The notes beneath the pieces were generated by a model that made no database searches, was not told the origin of the DNA, and saw nothing but the letters and a program-made list of their open reading frames with translations. DNA of 64,000 bases from Hawksworthiomyces lignivorus (Eukaryota; Ascomycota; Sordariomycetes; Ophiostomatales; Ophiostomataceae): the NCBI GenBank assembly GCA_002917075.1, contig NTMA01000050.1, forward strand, positions 226,106-290,105. Reading direction: 5' to 3'. Both the position numbers and the translations under genes were made by a program. Numbering within the stretch: the first letter of the stretch is position 1; each line of letters begins with the position of its first letter. This document shows positions 25,401-38,400 of the stretch, one piece after another.

Positions 25401-28400
25401 TGAGGAGACGAAATCCGGATAGCTGCCTCAACCCGTTTTTTGTCGCTCTCGTCGTGCCACGATACGATAAAATTCCCTTGTCTAATTCAGTACGGCCCAA
25501 GACTTTCCGTGCAGCTGGAACCTTCCCGAGGGGGGCCCACTGGCGTATGCTTTTCTCTTCAGCTCTGACGCTGGCAGAAAATCATACTCAATACGGGCCG
25601 GGTGACGAGAATCTTTGCTGGAAATACTTGTCCATCTGCATCGTTGTACTGTTCGTTTCATGTTTCTGACTGCTGTATTTGCTACGTAAGTTCTATCGGT
25701 TACCGCTTGCCTCTTTTTCTCGTCGCCCAATTGTCAGTTGATTTTTCTTGTGTTCCTAGCTTCCTTTTGTCTCGTTCACATACACGGCGATACTTATCCG
25801 GGCTCCTTTTTCTTCACTTTTTATTTTATTTTATTTTCTATTTTATTTTAATTCGTTGGAAATTATTTCACTTCGTTGTACAGCTCCATCAGAGTTCTTC
25901 GACTGTTCAGGAGAACAAAAAGAGAAAGAGAAAAAAAAAAAGAGGAGAGACAAAGAGGGAGATAAAAACAATCTCTGCTTGCAAGTAAGACTCTTTTTTT
26001 TTACCCTCACCAAGTTGCTATGAGCCGCAGATGTATTAGGCGGTGTTGTCCCTAGAGATGGTCAGACGATCGTCACAGGGGGATTTCGAGATGCGGCCTA
26101 GTAACTCTGAATGGCAATCAATCCCGTATAACGATGAATCGGCTCAGCTTGCCAAGTCACGTTTTTATCTACCCTTGGCGATACGTACACAGGTGAGTGG
26201 GTTTGTTAGGTTTGCGATCTGCCTCTACAGCATTGGTACGTTGGGTCGCAGAAACGACGATCGGTCGTAAGCTTACCGGGTTATTTTCCCACCGTCTTTA
26301 TGTTTCACTTCTACATCGTACTTGGCATTGCCCAGTGCCGTGAACTCGATCTGATCTGCTAAGTGCTCCCCAAATAAGAACTAGGAGCGCAAACCTCTAG
26401 GGAGACAGAAAAAAGAAAAAGCGAAATAAGAAGGCCTGAAATCAAGCTCGGGGACAGCAGTATGTACTGTATGTAGCATTTAAGGCAGATTCTCTTGACT
26501 AGGTAGGCTTTCTTATCTATAGATAGCTACCACAAAAATAAAAATAAAAATAAGCCTCTCTTTGCTGGGGCACTGTTCAATCGTATGTTTAACGGTTTTG
26601 CCGAGAGAATCCACGGTCTTTGCACAGCATTTCGCAATTGCTCGTATCTGCAGTCAGAGTTCGTAAAAGTGCCAACTTCTACTATTTATTTATTTATTTA
26701 TTTTGTTTTTCCATTCTCCGTGCGCCAAATGGTGGTTTAGCTTTGCGGTACTTTGAAGAAGGAAGCCTGTAGCCATGCATGAGTTCTGCATGCATGCTTA
26801 TGATATTCTTTGCAATTCCAGAACAGAGGAGGGGAGGATCCATGAACGCAAGGAAATGATATGAGTGCCAATACGGGCGCCATGATCTCATTGTTTCCAG
26901 AGGCCACCCAGAAGTGACACAATTGGCTTGTTATCCGTATGGACTGATAACGCAACTCTGAATAGAGTGTAGCGCAGCCCTTTCCCCTTACGAAAAAGGA
27001 AACGATCCGACATGCTACAGCAGTGAAAAAAGAAAAAAAAAAAAACAAGATGAAAGCAACACTAAAGCGTTTTGTACCGGCATAAATCTGGAGGCTCTAG
27101 CGCTTCTGCAGAGGAAGTATAAGAAGCAGGGCGGAGAGGATGAGAAGTACGAGCATTTTGAGAATTCAGATAGAGCGCAACTAAGAACAAACAGACATGC
27201 AGCACTATCTGCGCTCACTCTCACGCGGTCGACAACCACCGGAATCACACAACAAGACGGATGAAAAAAGGCTGCTTTTACTGTTCTCCTATCCTCAAAA
27301 CACAGAAAAGCCTCGCTCTTCTTGAGATCAGCCTACCATGTCTACACGTATGCATATGAGATAAGCCATTCTCTTTTGCGACATTTCTGACGTGTTTTGT
27401 ATCCCGTCAGGAGGGTCTCTGGTTGAACAGTCTGTGAATAGCGAACAGCTGTCGCCGGGCGGGAGTGGAGAAGGATTCGAGACCTGGCGATTCTCCGTTC
27501 CTCCTAGCATTAAGGCGTCGCTGTGCACCACTTTCGCTTTGGGTCAATACATCTTCTTTCAGTAGCTATCCTTGTATTTATTTTTATCGCTGGTTCTCTG
27601 ATACAGGTTGAACCAGTCATGAAATAACTGTGACGGTTGCATTTGGCGTTCTTGCCGAGAAGCCTTTGGCTTGCCCAGGGATGGCTTTCGTCTGGTGTTC
27701 CGTTTAAGCCGACAGTAAAACGGCACTCAGTTGTGCTTAGTCCGTCCTCTAAGCAGTATCCCAAGGATGCGGGCCGGAGTCACCATTCTCCCACTTGGCT
27801 TGTGTGCACCTCATACACCATCGTTGTGATTTTCCTCCTTTCCCCCCTCCCGCCACTCATAACAAGTAGCCCACCTCCTTTCTTGCCCCTGATAAAGACT
27901 GTTTCAGCGAGGTCTCTCAGAACTCGGACGTTTTCTCTACTCTCGTGAGCTTAGGCTCTCTTTCCAAAGCCAGTTGAGAGCTGAGTCGAATTTTAGTGTG
28001 ATCCCTTTTCTCTTTTTATCCGGCCACGAGTTTTTGATCCCTGACTGTACCTTTCTTGTCTGCGCTCTCTTTGCCTCTGGCCTAGTAACTCTTCTTTCTG
28101 TCTGTATTATTTTCTGGCCCTATTACGTTTTCTATATATTTCTTTTATAATCGTCCTTCCCCATCTCACTGTGGACATTTTTTTCGATTTCTAACCTAAT
28201 TCTCGCTTGATTGTCTCATTTTCTAAGGGAGTAGAACTTGCTTGCTAGTTTCTTCTAGCAAAGTTTTATTCCTTGTAAAGGCAATTTAGTCATTCGTTCG
28301 CTCTCTTTGTCTTCCTAATTTCTCTTGCTTCCCTCCTCTCGCTTAGCCTCACGGTATCATCTCCTTTAGCCCTGGTCTTGTATCAAACTCCCGTTAAACA

Positions 28401-28672
28401 CTGCCAGCTGAAGGTTTTTCATATAATTTGCATCGTATTCCCGCAGTTGTCTCTATGACCCCATGTCTATCCATTCCATTCGCTACTGCCATACTCCGCT
28501 CTTATTCCTATTTTATGATTATAAGAACATGACTGTTGCCACCTGCTCCAGGTGCTAGCATACGAATACACAAGAAAACACTATCTCCCCTGTCGTTTAC
28601 TGTTATTAGCAATTTTTTCTAATTTGACTGTGCCATTTTTGTTCTTATTATCTGTATTTTTGAGATATAGAC
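22419..28672. other. Gene-free AT-rich spacer, 6.3 kb
   Basis: The synthase 3' flank contains an AATAAG-like signal near 22453. No coding frame in this spacer is supported. Simple-sequence tracts include TTTTA-type repeats near 25820-25850 and TATT repeats at 26684-26704. The final ~850 bp (about 27.8-28.67 kb) are strongly pyrimidine-rich on the + strand and probably form the promoter and long 5' leader of the AflR-like gene. Confidence 0.55.
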
Positions 28673-30208
28673 ATGTCTTCTTCAAAACATCGCCAACCAC
28701 GCTTGCGGGCGTCCTGTGACGGTTGCTTCCTGGCCAAAGTCAAATGCTCCAAAGCACGGCCGATCTGCTCGCGTTGTCTCGCCTGTGGTATCGAGTGCCG
28801 CTATTCACCTTCAAGCAGGGCCGGCAAACCAAAATCAGACAATTCTAATGCCAACCACAGCAACAATGGCAGTCATCATGGCCATCACAACCATCACCAT
28901 TACAGTTCGTCCGTACCAGATATGACTGCGATCGTCGCTGCTGCTGCCGGGTTGTCTCCGATCTCAGATGACAAGGGTCTATTTTATGCACCTGCCGCAG
29001 CATCTAGTGTTGCTGTGCCGGCCCTGTACAATCTCGAAACGGACTGGCAAAATTCTTCAGGTGTGCATGACTCCGGAAGCGCAATAGCACGGAACAACTC
29101 TATATCATCAGAGCTGGCCCTCTTCAGCATGGACGAAAATGCAGTACAACATGGGTCTGTTCCACCGGTGGTGACTGCTGCTACCGTCACCTCCAGTACC
29201 AATGGAGACATGTATGGTGCCGGCCTACCTTGGACACCACCAATGGACCTGTCAGTTACACAATTCGCAGAGTCACCCCTCGGTGTGCCAGTTAGTGCGC
29301 GGAATCGTTCGCAATCTTTTGATTTCGCCATACCAGGGACAGCAGCCGCTGCTTCAGGTTATCCATGGGTGGATCCCGTGACGATGGATATGTTCCCTTA
29401 TAGTCATGGTCAGATGCCCACCCCAGGCAGCATTGCGTCGCCGTCGACAAACAGCTATTTCCCAACCCCGTCGACGACGCCAAATCTACGACTGAGCCCG
29501 GCAGCTCGACACAAGTATGTGTCTGCAGCAAATGGAGGCAACGGCGATCACCATAAAAGTGGCAAATCTTGCAAATGCTTCTCTACTTGTCTATACTCTC
29601 TGCAAGCCCTTCACAATGCTTCCAGCCCTGCCGCACCACCTTTTGACGTTGTTCTCTCGCTCAACCACAGAGCCGTTGAGGCTTGTGCATCCATGCTAGC
29701 GTGTTCCCGCTGCATGAGTCGCTCTGGTACGCACACAGCAGCCATGTTATTGGCAACGGTGATAGGGAAAATCACGTCATTTTACAAGACTGCGTCTCAA
29801 ACATATTTTGAATGTGACGCAGTGGATTCTGGAGATGCGGCAGTTGGCTCGGCTCTGGACGGGAGCAGCGGAGAAATGGATTCAGAATCGTCTCCAGGAG
29901 CAGGCAGCATTAGCAGCCATCATTCCAACAGAATTACGTCTTCGACAAGTGGAAATTTGGTCACTGGCCTTGGAGTCAGCCTGGGCGCATACCAACTACA
30001 GGGAGAAGAAGGACGCTGGCTGGAACTGGAGATTCTAAATCGCGAATTGCGAAAGCTTGAAGAAGTTTATGCGCGTTTTCGAGAGGTATGTGGAGATTTA
30101 TCTGAAGATGTTGAAGTATCAAATGCCATGATAGGCTACTTGGGGCAGACATTGGGTTCTACTTTGGATCTTGTCAACCACCGAAAAGGAAACTTGGGGC
30201 GTGCTTGA
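28673..30208 (+). CDS. AflR-like Zn2Cys6 transcription factor
   Basis: A single uninterrupted frame encodes 511 aa. The N-terminus carries a Zn2Cys6 binuclear cluster: Cys15, 18, 25, 32, 35 and 42, with CX2CX6CX6CX2CX6C spacing and one extra Cys at 38. A basic linker (SSRAGKPK) follows. The [13 protein letters not shown] and linker sequence resemble AflR, the aflatoxin/sterigmatocystin regulator, rather than Gal4-type factors. A His-rich low-complexity run (about 68-79) and a Ser/Thr/Pro-rich middle come next. The C-terminal region (about 290-505) has a Cys-rich start (SCKCFSTC), paired ACSRC-type cysteines and a Leu-rich helix ([16 protein letters not shown]), like the AflR regulatory domain. 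It sits between the synthase and the reductase, pointing to control of the cluster. Related factors accompany the DHN-melanin synthase in some other fungi. Targets are inferred. Confidence 0.88.
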   Translation: MSSSKHRQPRLRASCDGCFLAKVKCSKARPICSRCLACGIECRYSPSSRAGKPKSDNSNANHSNNGSHHGHHNHHHYSSSVPDMTAIVAAAAGLSPISDDKGLFYAPAAASSVAVPALYNLETDWQNSSGVHDSGSAIARNNSISSELALFSMDENAVQHGSVPPVVTAATVTSSTNGDMYGAGLPWTPPMDLSVTQFAESPLGVPVSARNRSQSFDFAIPGTAAAASGYPWVDPVTMDMFPYSHGQMPTPGSIASPSTNSYFPTPSTTPNLRLSPAARHKYVSAANGGNGDHHKSGKSCKCFSTCLYSLQALHNASSPAAPPFDVVLSLNHRAVEACASMLACSRCMSRSGTHTAAMLLATVIGKITSFYKTASQTYFECDAVDSGDAAVGSALDGSSGEMDSESSPGAGSISSHHSNRITSSTSGNLVTGLGVSLGAYQLQGEEGRWLELEILNRELRKLEEVYARFREVCGDLSEDVEVSNAMIGYLGQTLGSTLDLVNHRKGNLGRA

Positions 30209-33200
30209 AAGCGTTCCTAGAGCCTGCCCTCATGTTCATCTAAATGAGAACATTGGTTTTTTTTACTGTCTATCTTTGTGTGCTGGATTCTAGCTGTTTA
30301 TTTGGCCACTTGATGATTTCTTTTTCATGACATGATGTTTACTTCTTTACGAACGCGGCGTTTTGCATAGAGATTTGGCCAATTCGAGGTTTTATCGCTT
30401 GGCTTCAAAATGAGTATGGAAAATAAAGGTGCACACCTCTATCAGTTCCTATTTTCATACTACAGTAATCATGGCCTGAGACGGGAAAATATACACGAGG
30501 TAAAATGGCACGATAATTCAATTTCTCACCTATGTAAGATTTCACTGATATCTACTGGGACGAGCTACTGTGATCGTGCGGGAAAGCATATTCTCTCCTA
30601 AACTACAGGTCTAATATCCGGCCGATTGAGGCGTGATCTCTACGATATTTGCCAAACCATGCTTGGGTAGTGTGTTTCTCTTGTTCTCTAACATATTTGC
30701 GTATGTGAACATCTTCTCTGAAAAAGTGGTATGGATCAGCCGTTCTGTAACAATGTCTTTTTTTCAAGAAATGGAAGCTGTTCTGACGGTTTTTCTGGTT
30801 ATAGGAACGTATACCCCATCCTTCCCGAATTTTAACAGTGGAGATGTCCGAAAACAACTCAGTTGAAGTCTGGGCAAGAGTAAGATGGAAAGTGAAAAAA
30901 TTAAGTGAGTGGTACAGCGTGTCATATAGTGGTGGCGTAGCGGGATGTGATGTAGTGGTGTGCTACATTCCCACGAGCCTTTTTTTGTCCACTTTCTTAT
31001 CCACAGCCGCATGTCTGGATGCTGTTGGGAGAGCTGTGCGAGTTTTAATAGGCGGAGATATGCACAGGCTCCGTGTCGCCTCCCCCCCCAAATTTTCTCA
31101 GCAACATACCATGAGACCCAAGATCAAAAAAGCGCCAAGACAGATTGTCCTTCTGCCTACAGTTTCTCTAAGTTTAATTTACCAGCCGCAGGTTACATTG
31201 AAGTAAGGTATAAGCTGAAAAACGAGAACGAAGAAGAGAGCGATCCAGGTTACCGGAAAAAGTCGACTGGATGGTGTCCCTCTTCGCTGCGTTTAAATAC
31301 TCTGCAGCTAATTTTTATGTCTTGCATATACAATGATACATAATTTCTTTTGCTAATGAGTGTGCAGACGGCTTGTTTGTCTCCTTTGACAAGATTCAAA
31401 AACTCGGCAAGGATCAGAGAAACGGGACAGTGGGAGAGCAGTGGGTGTCCGCGTGGTTTTTGTTCCTGCACATCAGAATTAAAGTAAATAAGTGGAATAT
31501 AAAAGAATTGAAAAAAGGATATATCTAAACAAATACGAGAAAATTTAGCTGGCAGTCCGGACAGCAGAAAAGATATGACAGACGGCAAAACTCAAGTCGG
31601 TTTAGAGGCAGACGACAGCTAAGAATCAAGATGCATACTTTATATATATTTCCTAGAACAATATGTATTTTTTTTTAGCAAAACCTCTGTAAATATCCGT
31701 CAATTTGAAAGAAAAGGAGGCATTTTGTATTACATGATTCTTACTCAAGATATTCGCACTTCGCCTTTGTCGCATCTGGCTTTCGTCATATTGGCGTCAG
31801 GAAGATTTCTATTCATGACTTAATTAAGCAAGCAGTAAAAAGAAGAATTAAGTGGGAAAAATTGTTGCAGGGTTTTCGTGAAAAAAATATATATATATAT
31901 ATATATATATAGCAAGATTGTCAGGTAACGAATGGCTGAGGCAGAAAAATATGAACAGAAACCTAGGGAGAGTGGGATTGGTCGCCAGAGATAGTTTCTA
32001 TCAGGAAGATCGTGTGTATCCCGTTGGTCTTCGGCCTGTGTGTTGGGAGAAATCTTTCCAGATATTTTGCTTCGACTACTGAGACTTTCTCAATTTTAGA
32101 TTGTTAATTGAAGTCGAATACACATCGCTTGTACAATACTGCAAACTTCCATGTTGGCGAGGTTCAAGCAAAGGCATTAACAAAAGCCGATGTTTTATTA
32201 GCTTCCTGCATAGAGAATGCGAGGTCGGCTGATATAGCTAGAGATCGGATGCATGTAGCATCAAAACTAGGAATCATTCCGTAGATACCGAGATACCATT
32301 AAGAAAACCCAATGAGACTAGACATTACATTGATATCTAGAAGATACGACTGTTTCTTTATTTGTTGATCTTAAAAGATTCGCTAAACCACTGTACCTGC
32401 ATGGTAAGATCCATTCGCATTCCATGAGCCTTGTGTAGAGTCTTGGCAGGGCCTCCGCTCAAACCAGGTTGTCACCCCGTCACTCTATCTGCCGTGGAAA
32501 TTCAGCAAACCCTTCTGAATATCTACTTTTCAACAGAAGCCAGATAATGTTAAATAGAGTTATGTCATTATTCCATATTTTTTCTAGGATTACCTTCACA
32601 TCCACAGTAACCTTGCTTACAGTACACGAACCTGCCGCCCAAGAAGCGTTTGTCTCCTGTTTCTTCAAACTATCCTGTCTCTACCATCATTTTTCATCTG
32701 CTGGGATACTGTATGTCGAAGATTTCAAGGAAGGAACCATAACTCTTCATCTCTGAGTATGTATAATTCAATGTCGCGAATTACTTGCCACAAGACGATG
32801 CTCCGCTGTAATCTCTCTTCGTGCATATTCAAATATGGGTGGTATGCTAAGTGTACTCGTAATGGATGCCTCCCATTTTCTCTTTTGGTAGGCTACTTGG
32901 ATGGTAAAGCCGAGTCTGTCGGCACTTCAACATGCACAGGAGACGGAGACATGCCTGTTGTGATACACGGATCAGTACATGCAGATACACCGGCTGTAGA
33001 TTTTCGTGCATGTAGGTCCAATGGTTGATCTCTGTGAGCAGATGGTTTGGCTTGAAGATGCATGCTAACATGTCCTGTGGAAGACGATAATGTCGCAGAA
33101 CATGATGCAACACACCAACTCTCTGGCGAACTAATGAAACAAAAGTTTCGCACAGGTCGGAACAGAAACAACTACCTCCACGTTTCTTGCACACCCACAT

Positions 33201-34462
33201 TTTCGTCAAGGTCATTGAGATGCAGCCATGCATGTTTCTCTCTCGGAATAAAATATTTCTTGTTCTTGAAAGATATAAAGATCTGACAGGGGAATCAAAA
33301 CCTCTGCCGACAGAAAACGGCGCGCTCTGGACTAATGCATCATGCGCCACTAAGCTTCAGATATCACCAAAAGCTAGGCAAAAGGAAATAAAAATTTCAA
33401 ATCAAGCGATTATTTTCTAGTTTTCGTTATCATTGTATATAGCATTGAAAACTCGGCATATTAATGAAGTTTATCGTAACTACAAGCGCAAAATATATTC
33501 GAGTATCCACTGCAGTAAAGATGCCACAATATTCCCAGCTAACATTAGTCTCGAGCGAAACTAAACTGTTTCTCAAGCTTTTAGCACTCGATGAAATATA
33601 TATAGATACGCAATTGAGAGGAAAATAAGACACGAGATGCCCACTTTGAGGCATGTACTCTGTGATCAAACCTAATTTTCAGGCTCTGTCATTTTTGAAT
33701 GATGCCGCGTGATCACATAGAAAGTGCTGCAGGTTATAGAACTACAGGAAATCATGAAGCCCTCAAAGTACGTGTATATTATTGTTTGATAGATTATTCC
33801 CCGACATTACACTTAAGAGCAACCCACTGTTGCCGAAATTTCTCCCCGTTCTCCAATCTTATTTACTGCATTCATAGCCTACAAGATCGTTCTCTTCCTC
33901 ACATGACTTATAAGGCTACCACTCAATGTCAACATATATTTGATATGATAAAGTTGAGTGGGTCGTGGAGTGTATCTCAAATCTGCGCTTCTGAAGATGT
34001 TTCGCTAGTTACTTAACTATCTTCGTCTGATATATGATTGATACCGGTTTTGAAATTGAACTTTTAACGCAATAACGAGGATGGCCATAATTTCTTCCTT
34101 TTATCTCCTTCTCTCCCCTTCTTTTATTTTTATCATTTTATTTTTTATTGTTTCGTTTTTAAGACTTTTTGCGTGTCTTCAGCCGGAGCATCCTCATCGC
34201 AAAGAGAACTGCGGCTTTGTGAATATTTTGCTTGCAATGATTACGAAGAAGAAATCCTTTCTGTATTACGTAATGCAGCGCAAAGTAGAAAGCTTACACC
34301 ATAACGTAGAGCAAAACTTGGAGCTTTAAACGATTTGGGAAACCAATTGGTTTATGGATTTTATGTTACCGTACAGTTACAAGATATTCTCGTTTTGACT
34401 GCCCTCAAGACCAAACACCTAATTCAAATCCCGCAAATACCGTATGATAAAATTAAACCCCC
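30209..34462. other. Spacer between convergent regulator and reductase genes, 4.3 kb
   Basis: The two flanking genes converge, so this mainly holds 3' flanks. No coding sequence is supported. Two overlapping minus-strand frames near 32847-33350 have no recognisable family features. An (AT)n tract lies at 31887-31911. A short C-rich run lies near 31081-31089. Confidence 0.5.
31887..31911. repeat. (AT)n dinucleotide repeat
   Basis: About twelve AT units follow a short A run. It is noncoding and self-complementary. Confidence 0.85.
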
Positions 34463-35406
34463 TTACACAGCAGATCCACCAGACAACTTAATAACTTGGC
34501 CTAAAACGAATATCAGTATTGCGTTGAAATGGAGTATATTGTGGGGAGTTTGGACTTACCGTTGATCCATTCACCCTCCTCGCTGACAAGCATAGAGACA
34601 GCACGGCCAATGTCAGCCGGGGTGCCAACACGCTTGAGCGGGCATGCCTTGGTAATACCAGCATCGATGATATCCTGAGACATGCCCTTGTAGCCACCGG
34701 GCACATAGTGCCACGAGTTCTCGTCATACATATCGGTCTTGACGCCTCCTGGAGCGATGCAGTTGACCGTGACGCCCTTCTCGCCGCAGTCGACGGAGAA
34801 GGCACGCGTGAAACCCTCAACTGCAGCCTTGGAACCAGCATACAGGGCGTGGTTCGGGATGCCAGTCAAGCTGGCTGCGACCGATGAGGTCAGGATGATG
34901 CTGCCGCCACGGCGGCAATGCTTCAGACCTTGCTGGGCGACAAAGAACTGGCCGCGGCAGTTGAGGTCAAAGACCTTGTCAAAGAGCTCCTGGGTGACAT
35001 CCAGCTCCGACGACCAGACCTCCATGCCAGAGTTGGACACCACGATGTCGATGCCACCATAGTGGGCCACAGCGCGGTCAAACAGAGACACAACCTCAGC
35101 GGGCTTGCTGATGTCAGCCTGCATAGCCACGGACTTGGAGCCGAACTTGGCAAGCTCGGCAACAACGGCGTCGGCTGCCTGGCTGCTGCGGCCGTAGTTC
35201 ACGACGACATTGGCGCCACGGCGGCCCAGCTCTAAGGCAATACCCCGGCCAATGCCGCGGCCGGCACCGGTGATTAGAGCAACCTTGCCAGCAAAAGGAC
35301 GGGCAGGGTCCTTGGTGGCAACTGCCTCGGTGGGGACGGCAGCTGCAACAGGCACCTCGGTAGGTGCTGTGGTAGGGTTGGTATCATAAGTGGCTGCAGG
35401 AGACAT
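34463..35406 (-). CDS. Tetrahydroxynaphthalene reductase (SDR family)
   Basis: Exons on the minus strand are 35406-34560 and 34500-34463, with a 59-bp intron (34559-34501, GTAAGT..TTTTAG). The product is 294 aa. It is a classical short-chain dehydrogenase/reductase with NADPH-binding TGAGRGIG (46-53), NSG (125-127) and the catalytic set Ser175, Tyr189 (YAGSK) and Lys193. The stretches GMEVWSSEL, FFVAQQGLKHCRRGG, GIPNHALYAGSKAAVEGF and DENSWHYVPGGYKGM closely follow the Magnaporthe 4HNR type rather than the Brn1/Buf1 trihydroxynaphthalene reductase type. It would reduce 1,3,6,8-tetrahydroxynaphthalene to scytalone in the cytosol and may also act on trihydroxynaphthalene. The last exon encodes the end of ING|QVIKLSGGSAV and is needed to complete the fold. 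The start at 35406 (CCACAATGTC) was chosen from family length; an in-frame ATG at 35481 would add 25 residues. Confidence 0.93.
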
Positions 35407-38400
35407 TGTGGGACTTTTAAAGCAGGGGAATAAAATAGAAAGCAGGCGAGAGGGAAAATTGTGTAGGTTTGATTTTGACATGGGTTTGGAAGAGCTGCCT
35501 TCTTGTCGATGTGCAGATACAATGATACAGAGTCTTTGGCGATACGTTTTAGGAAAAGTAGATAACTGGCTTACGAGCACAGCGTCTCTTATAAAGAGCA
35601 AAACAGGAACTAAAAAGTTCCCCAATCTCTATCCTGAGATGTGTGAAGTCCGAAAGGAACATCCGTACATGAAACGGTTTTAGTTGGGGAAGTTGTTGGG
35701 GGAGTAACTAACATAGCCCGTCCGTGGTATCAGTAATTAGTAGGATGCAAGTCCGTAGCTTTTACCATGAAGCAGTCCGGTGGCTGCTCCAACAGACAGG
35801 GTTGTCCTTTGAATTGCTCCACCTATGGCAAAAAAATTTGGTGAAGCAACGCGCCGTACCGCCGCTAGAGCCAGATACTTCCTTTTCGTCTACTTTACAA
35901 GCCTAGTATGTTGCTATTTCTAGTAAGTAATTCTCATCTGTGAGGATATTCAAGAGCCATAACTTGCAGGCTAGATCCACGGACAAAGATGACTGTCTAC
36001 TTCGGATCAGACATGACAAACCGCTATCCGCTTGGGTCCGCTGCTTTTTTTTATATTTTGTGCTGTTTGGACTTCGGCAATGTGCACATTACCATGTAAA
36101 AGTGCTAATAAGAACTCCGGTGCTTATTTTATGGGTCTCTAGCCCCATTTTACTGTGGACGAAGAAAGCTAAACTGCACTACAACAAGTGAATAGCAGAG
36201 AGAAATGAGAACGCAGGGGTACTTTATTAGCCTCGTTTGTAAGAGTATCGTATACTCCGTACCCAAAGCTTCACTGAAACCAAATCGACTCAGTGTGTGG
36301 GTCACCATGCCCTGTCTTCAGCAAGGAATATATCGATGGAGTGGACACGCTGAAAGAACAGTAAGAGTAACGATTTATTCTACTCTTGTCACTGAAATTA
36401 TCTAATTACCTTGTAATGCGATTGTCTTTCCGAGCCTTCGTGTCTTTTTCTCATCCCCAACGGACTTCCGACATGGTAGATCCAGGTGGAGCCAACGGGC
36501 CACTGTAACAAAAGTTATCTTTTAGTAAGCAGCTAAGATTAATATTGGCATAAGAATAGAGGCTCCCCTTGCTGCTTATAGTGGAGACCTGATTCGCCCT
36601 TTTCGAGAGGACTTTTTGTTTTTTAAATAGCCTGTTATCCAGGGCAAGGGGAAGATCGTCTTACATACTCCGTAGTCTTATTGTTAGTGAATATTATATG
36701 TGACCCAGCTAAACACTATCTAAGTTAGTAAGATACAAAAAAGGGTAATGCTGAAGCCCAATAAAAGTGGAGTCAAAGATGCTAAGACATAAGCTATTTG
36801 ACACCAGCCCATCTAACCAGAATTGTCTTAGCGGAGGCTCTCAAAACCAACGTCCGTCGATGGCAAAGCCAGGACAGAGCTAACATGTACTGGAACTGCA
36901 TTCGGTTCGCAGGAAGAGCACTTGATAGCAAAGTATCTATAAACTAGAAGGGTATTAGATGTCTGTAGGAGTTTTTTTTTTTAGTGTATTGCTAAAGACC
37001 ATGTGTGAAAACGGGCCAATCCTCTTGCCGAGGCGGAATGTCTGGCAGGGGTGAGGTGGCTAGCACCACATACCTAATCATTACAAGCTCAAATGTTTTG
37101 AATAAATTTTCCACATGTTAATTGATTTCTTCACTAGTAAAAGAAAGCACAGAGTAGCATACCTCAAGACTTGTTGCTGGTGTGTCATTATTATTCAGCC
37201 TATATATGCAGAGTATTGGACCGTCTCATTGGTGTCTTTCCATGTCTGAAGCAAAGGACCATTCGCCAAATTAAAAATAGAGGGTATTAACCATACATCT
37301 TTTCTACCAACGGGACTATGGAAAGCTTTTGGGGGGAGGCGAAAGATCTTTTCTCCTTATGTTTTAACCTTCGTCAGATGCCTTTCTGCAACTCTCCAGT
37401 GTCTCCCAAGAGAGCATAAGCTGCATATAAAATTCTCCGACCCGGCCAGCCCCTTGTATCCTCTTCTAGATAACTTTGGTACAGTTATTTATTTGACTTA
37501 ATGTATTCTTTCAAATAGTGTGAGTTCAATTTCCCGCATATATATATAAACTGCAGAGACGGGGATCGGGAATTTTAAGAGCCCGAAACTTTCTTCCCTC
37601 AAGATGCCGATTTTGGCAGGTCGCAAACTCATAAAGTATACCTAGGTGGAAGAGAAAAGTGAGGAAATAGTGGCCGTACTCTTTACTCGACAGAGATGCT
37701 CTGTCGCGTTTGCACGAGACAAAACGGTCTGAAGTGATTTTGAAAATGTTAATTTTTGTGGGGAGATAGAAGACGCAAATCATTAATTACGCACCTCCAA
37801 GAATCCCTTACTCCTGTCATCGTTCACCCTGATTTCCGATGGTTGGTTGCGGAAGGGCACTCTATTTCCGTCATGATGACGTCGAGGGCGTGACAGAACA
37901 GGTTCAGTAAAATACGGGCGGGCTGTTGCAAAGGCCTAGTTGGTGTCCTAATATCCGTGTGCATTCTGCGGCTCACTTCTCTCTGAGAAATGGACGTAGA
38001 TTGACAGTGGATCTTCTCCCGTCTTAATTTATCATCATACACGCGTGCACTCTTTTTTCCTTATCCAACTCTCACGTCCATATAAATTAGCACACGCTGA
38101 AGGGTGCCTCCAACCGTATTAAAGTACAGACGATCGGAATTTGGCCTATCGGAGCCGTCTTCGGCCTCACACGTTTTACTTCTTTCTGGGGCATCTCGCT
38201 TTTCAATACGCCTTCGCCTGCAACAAAATAATTCTTACAGCCCTCCTCGGCAAAGACGGAGACACGACAAAGGCTCACTGAGCCCGCACGAAAATATATG
38301 AGGACGGGTAGCTGCGATTCGTAATAGCTTACGAAGCTATCAGAGGGACGATCTGTACTTTTTTTTTTTGTTTGATTACTTCCCATTATCTTCGAATAAT

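Noticed and set aside
32847..33350. Minus-strand 167-aa frame overlapped by another minus-strand 92-aa frame
   Set aside because: Two long frames on the same strand with no recognisable motifs and no splice partners. Not supported as a gene.
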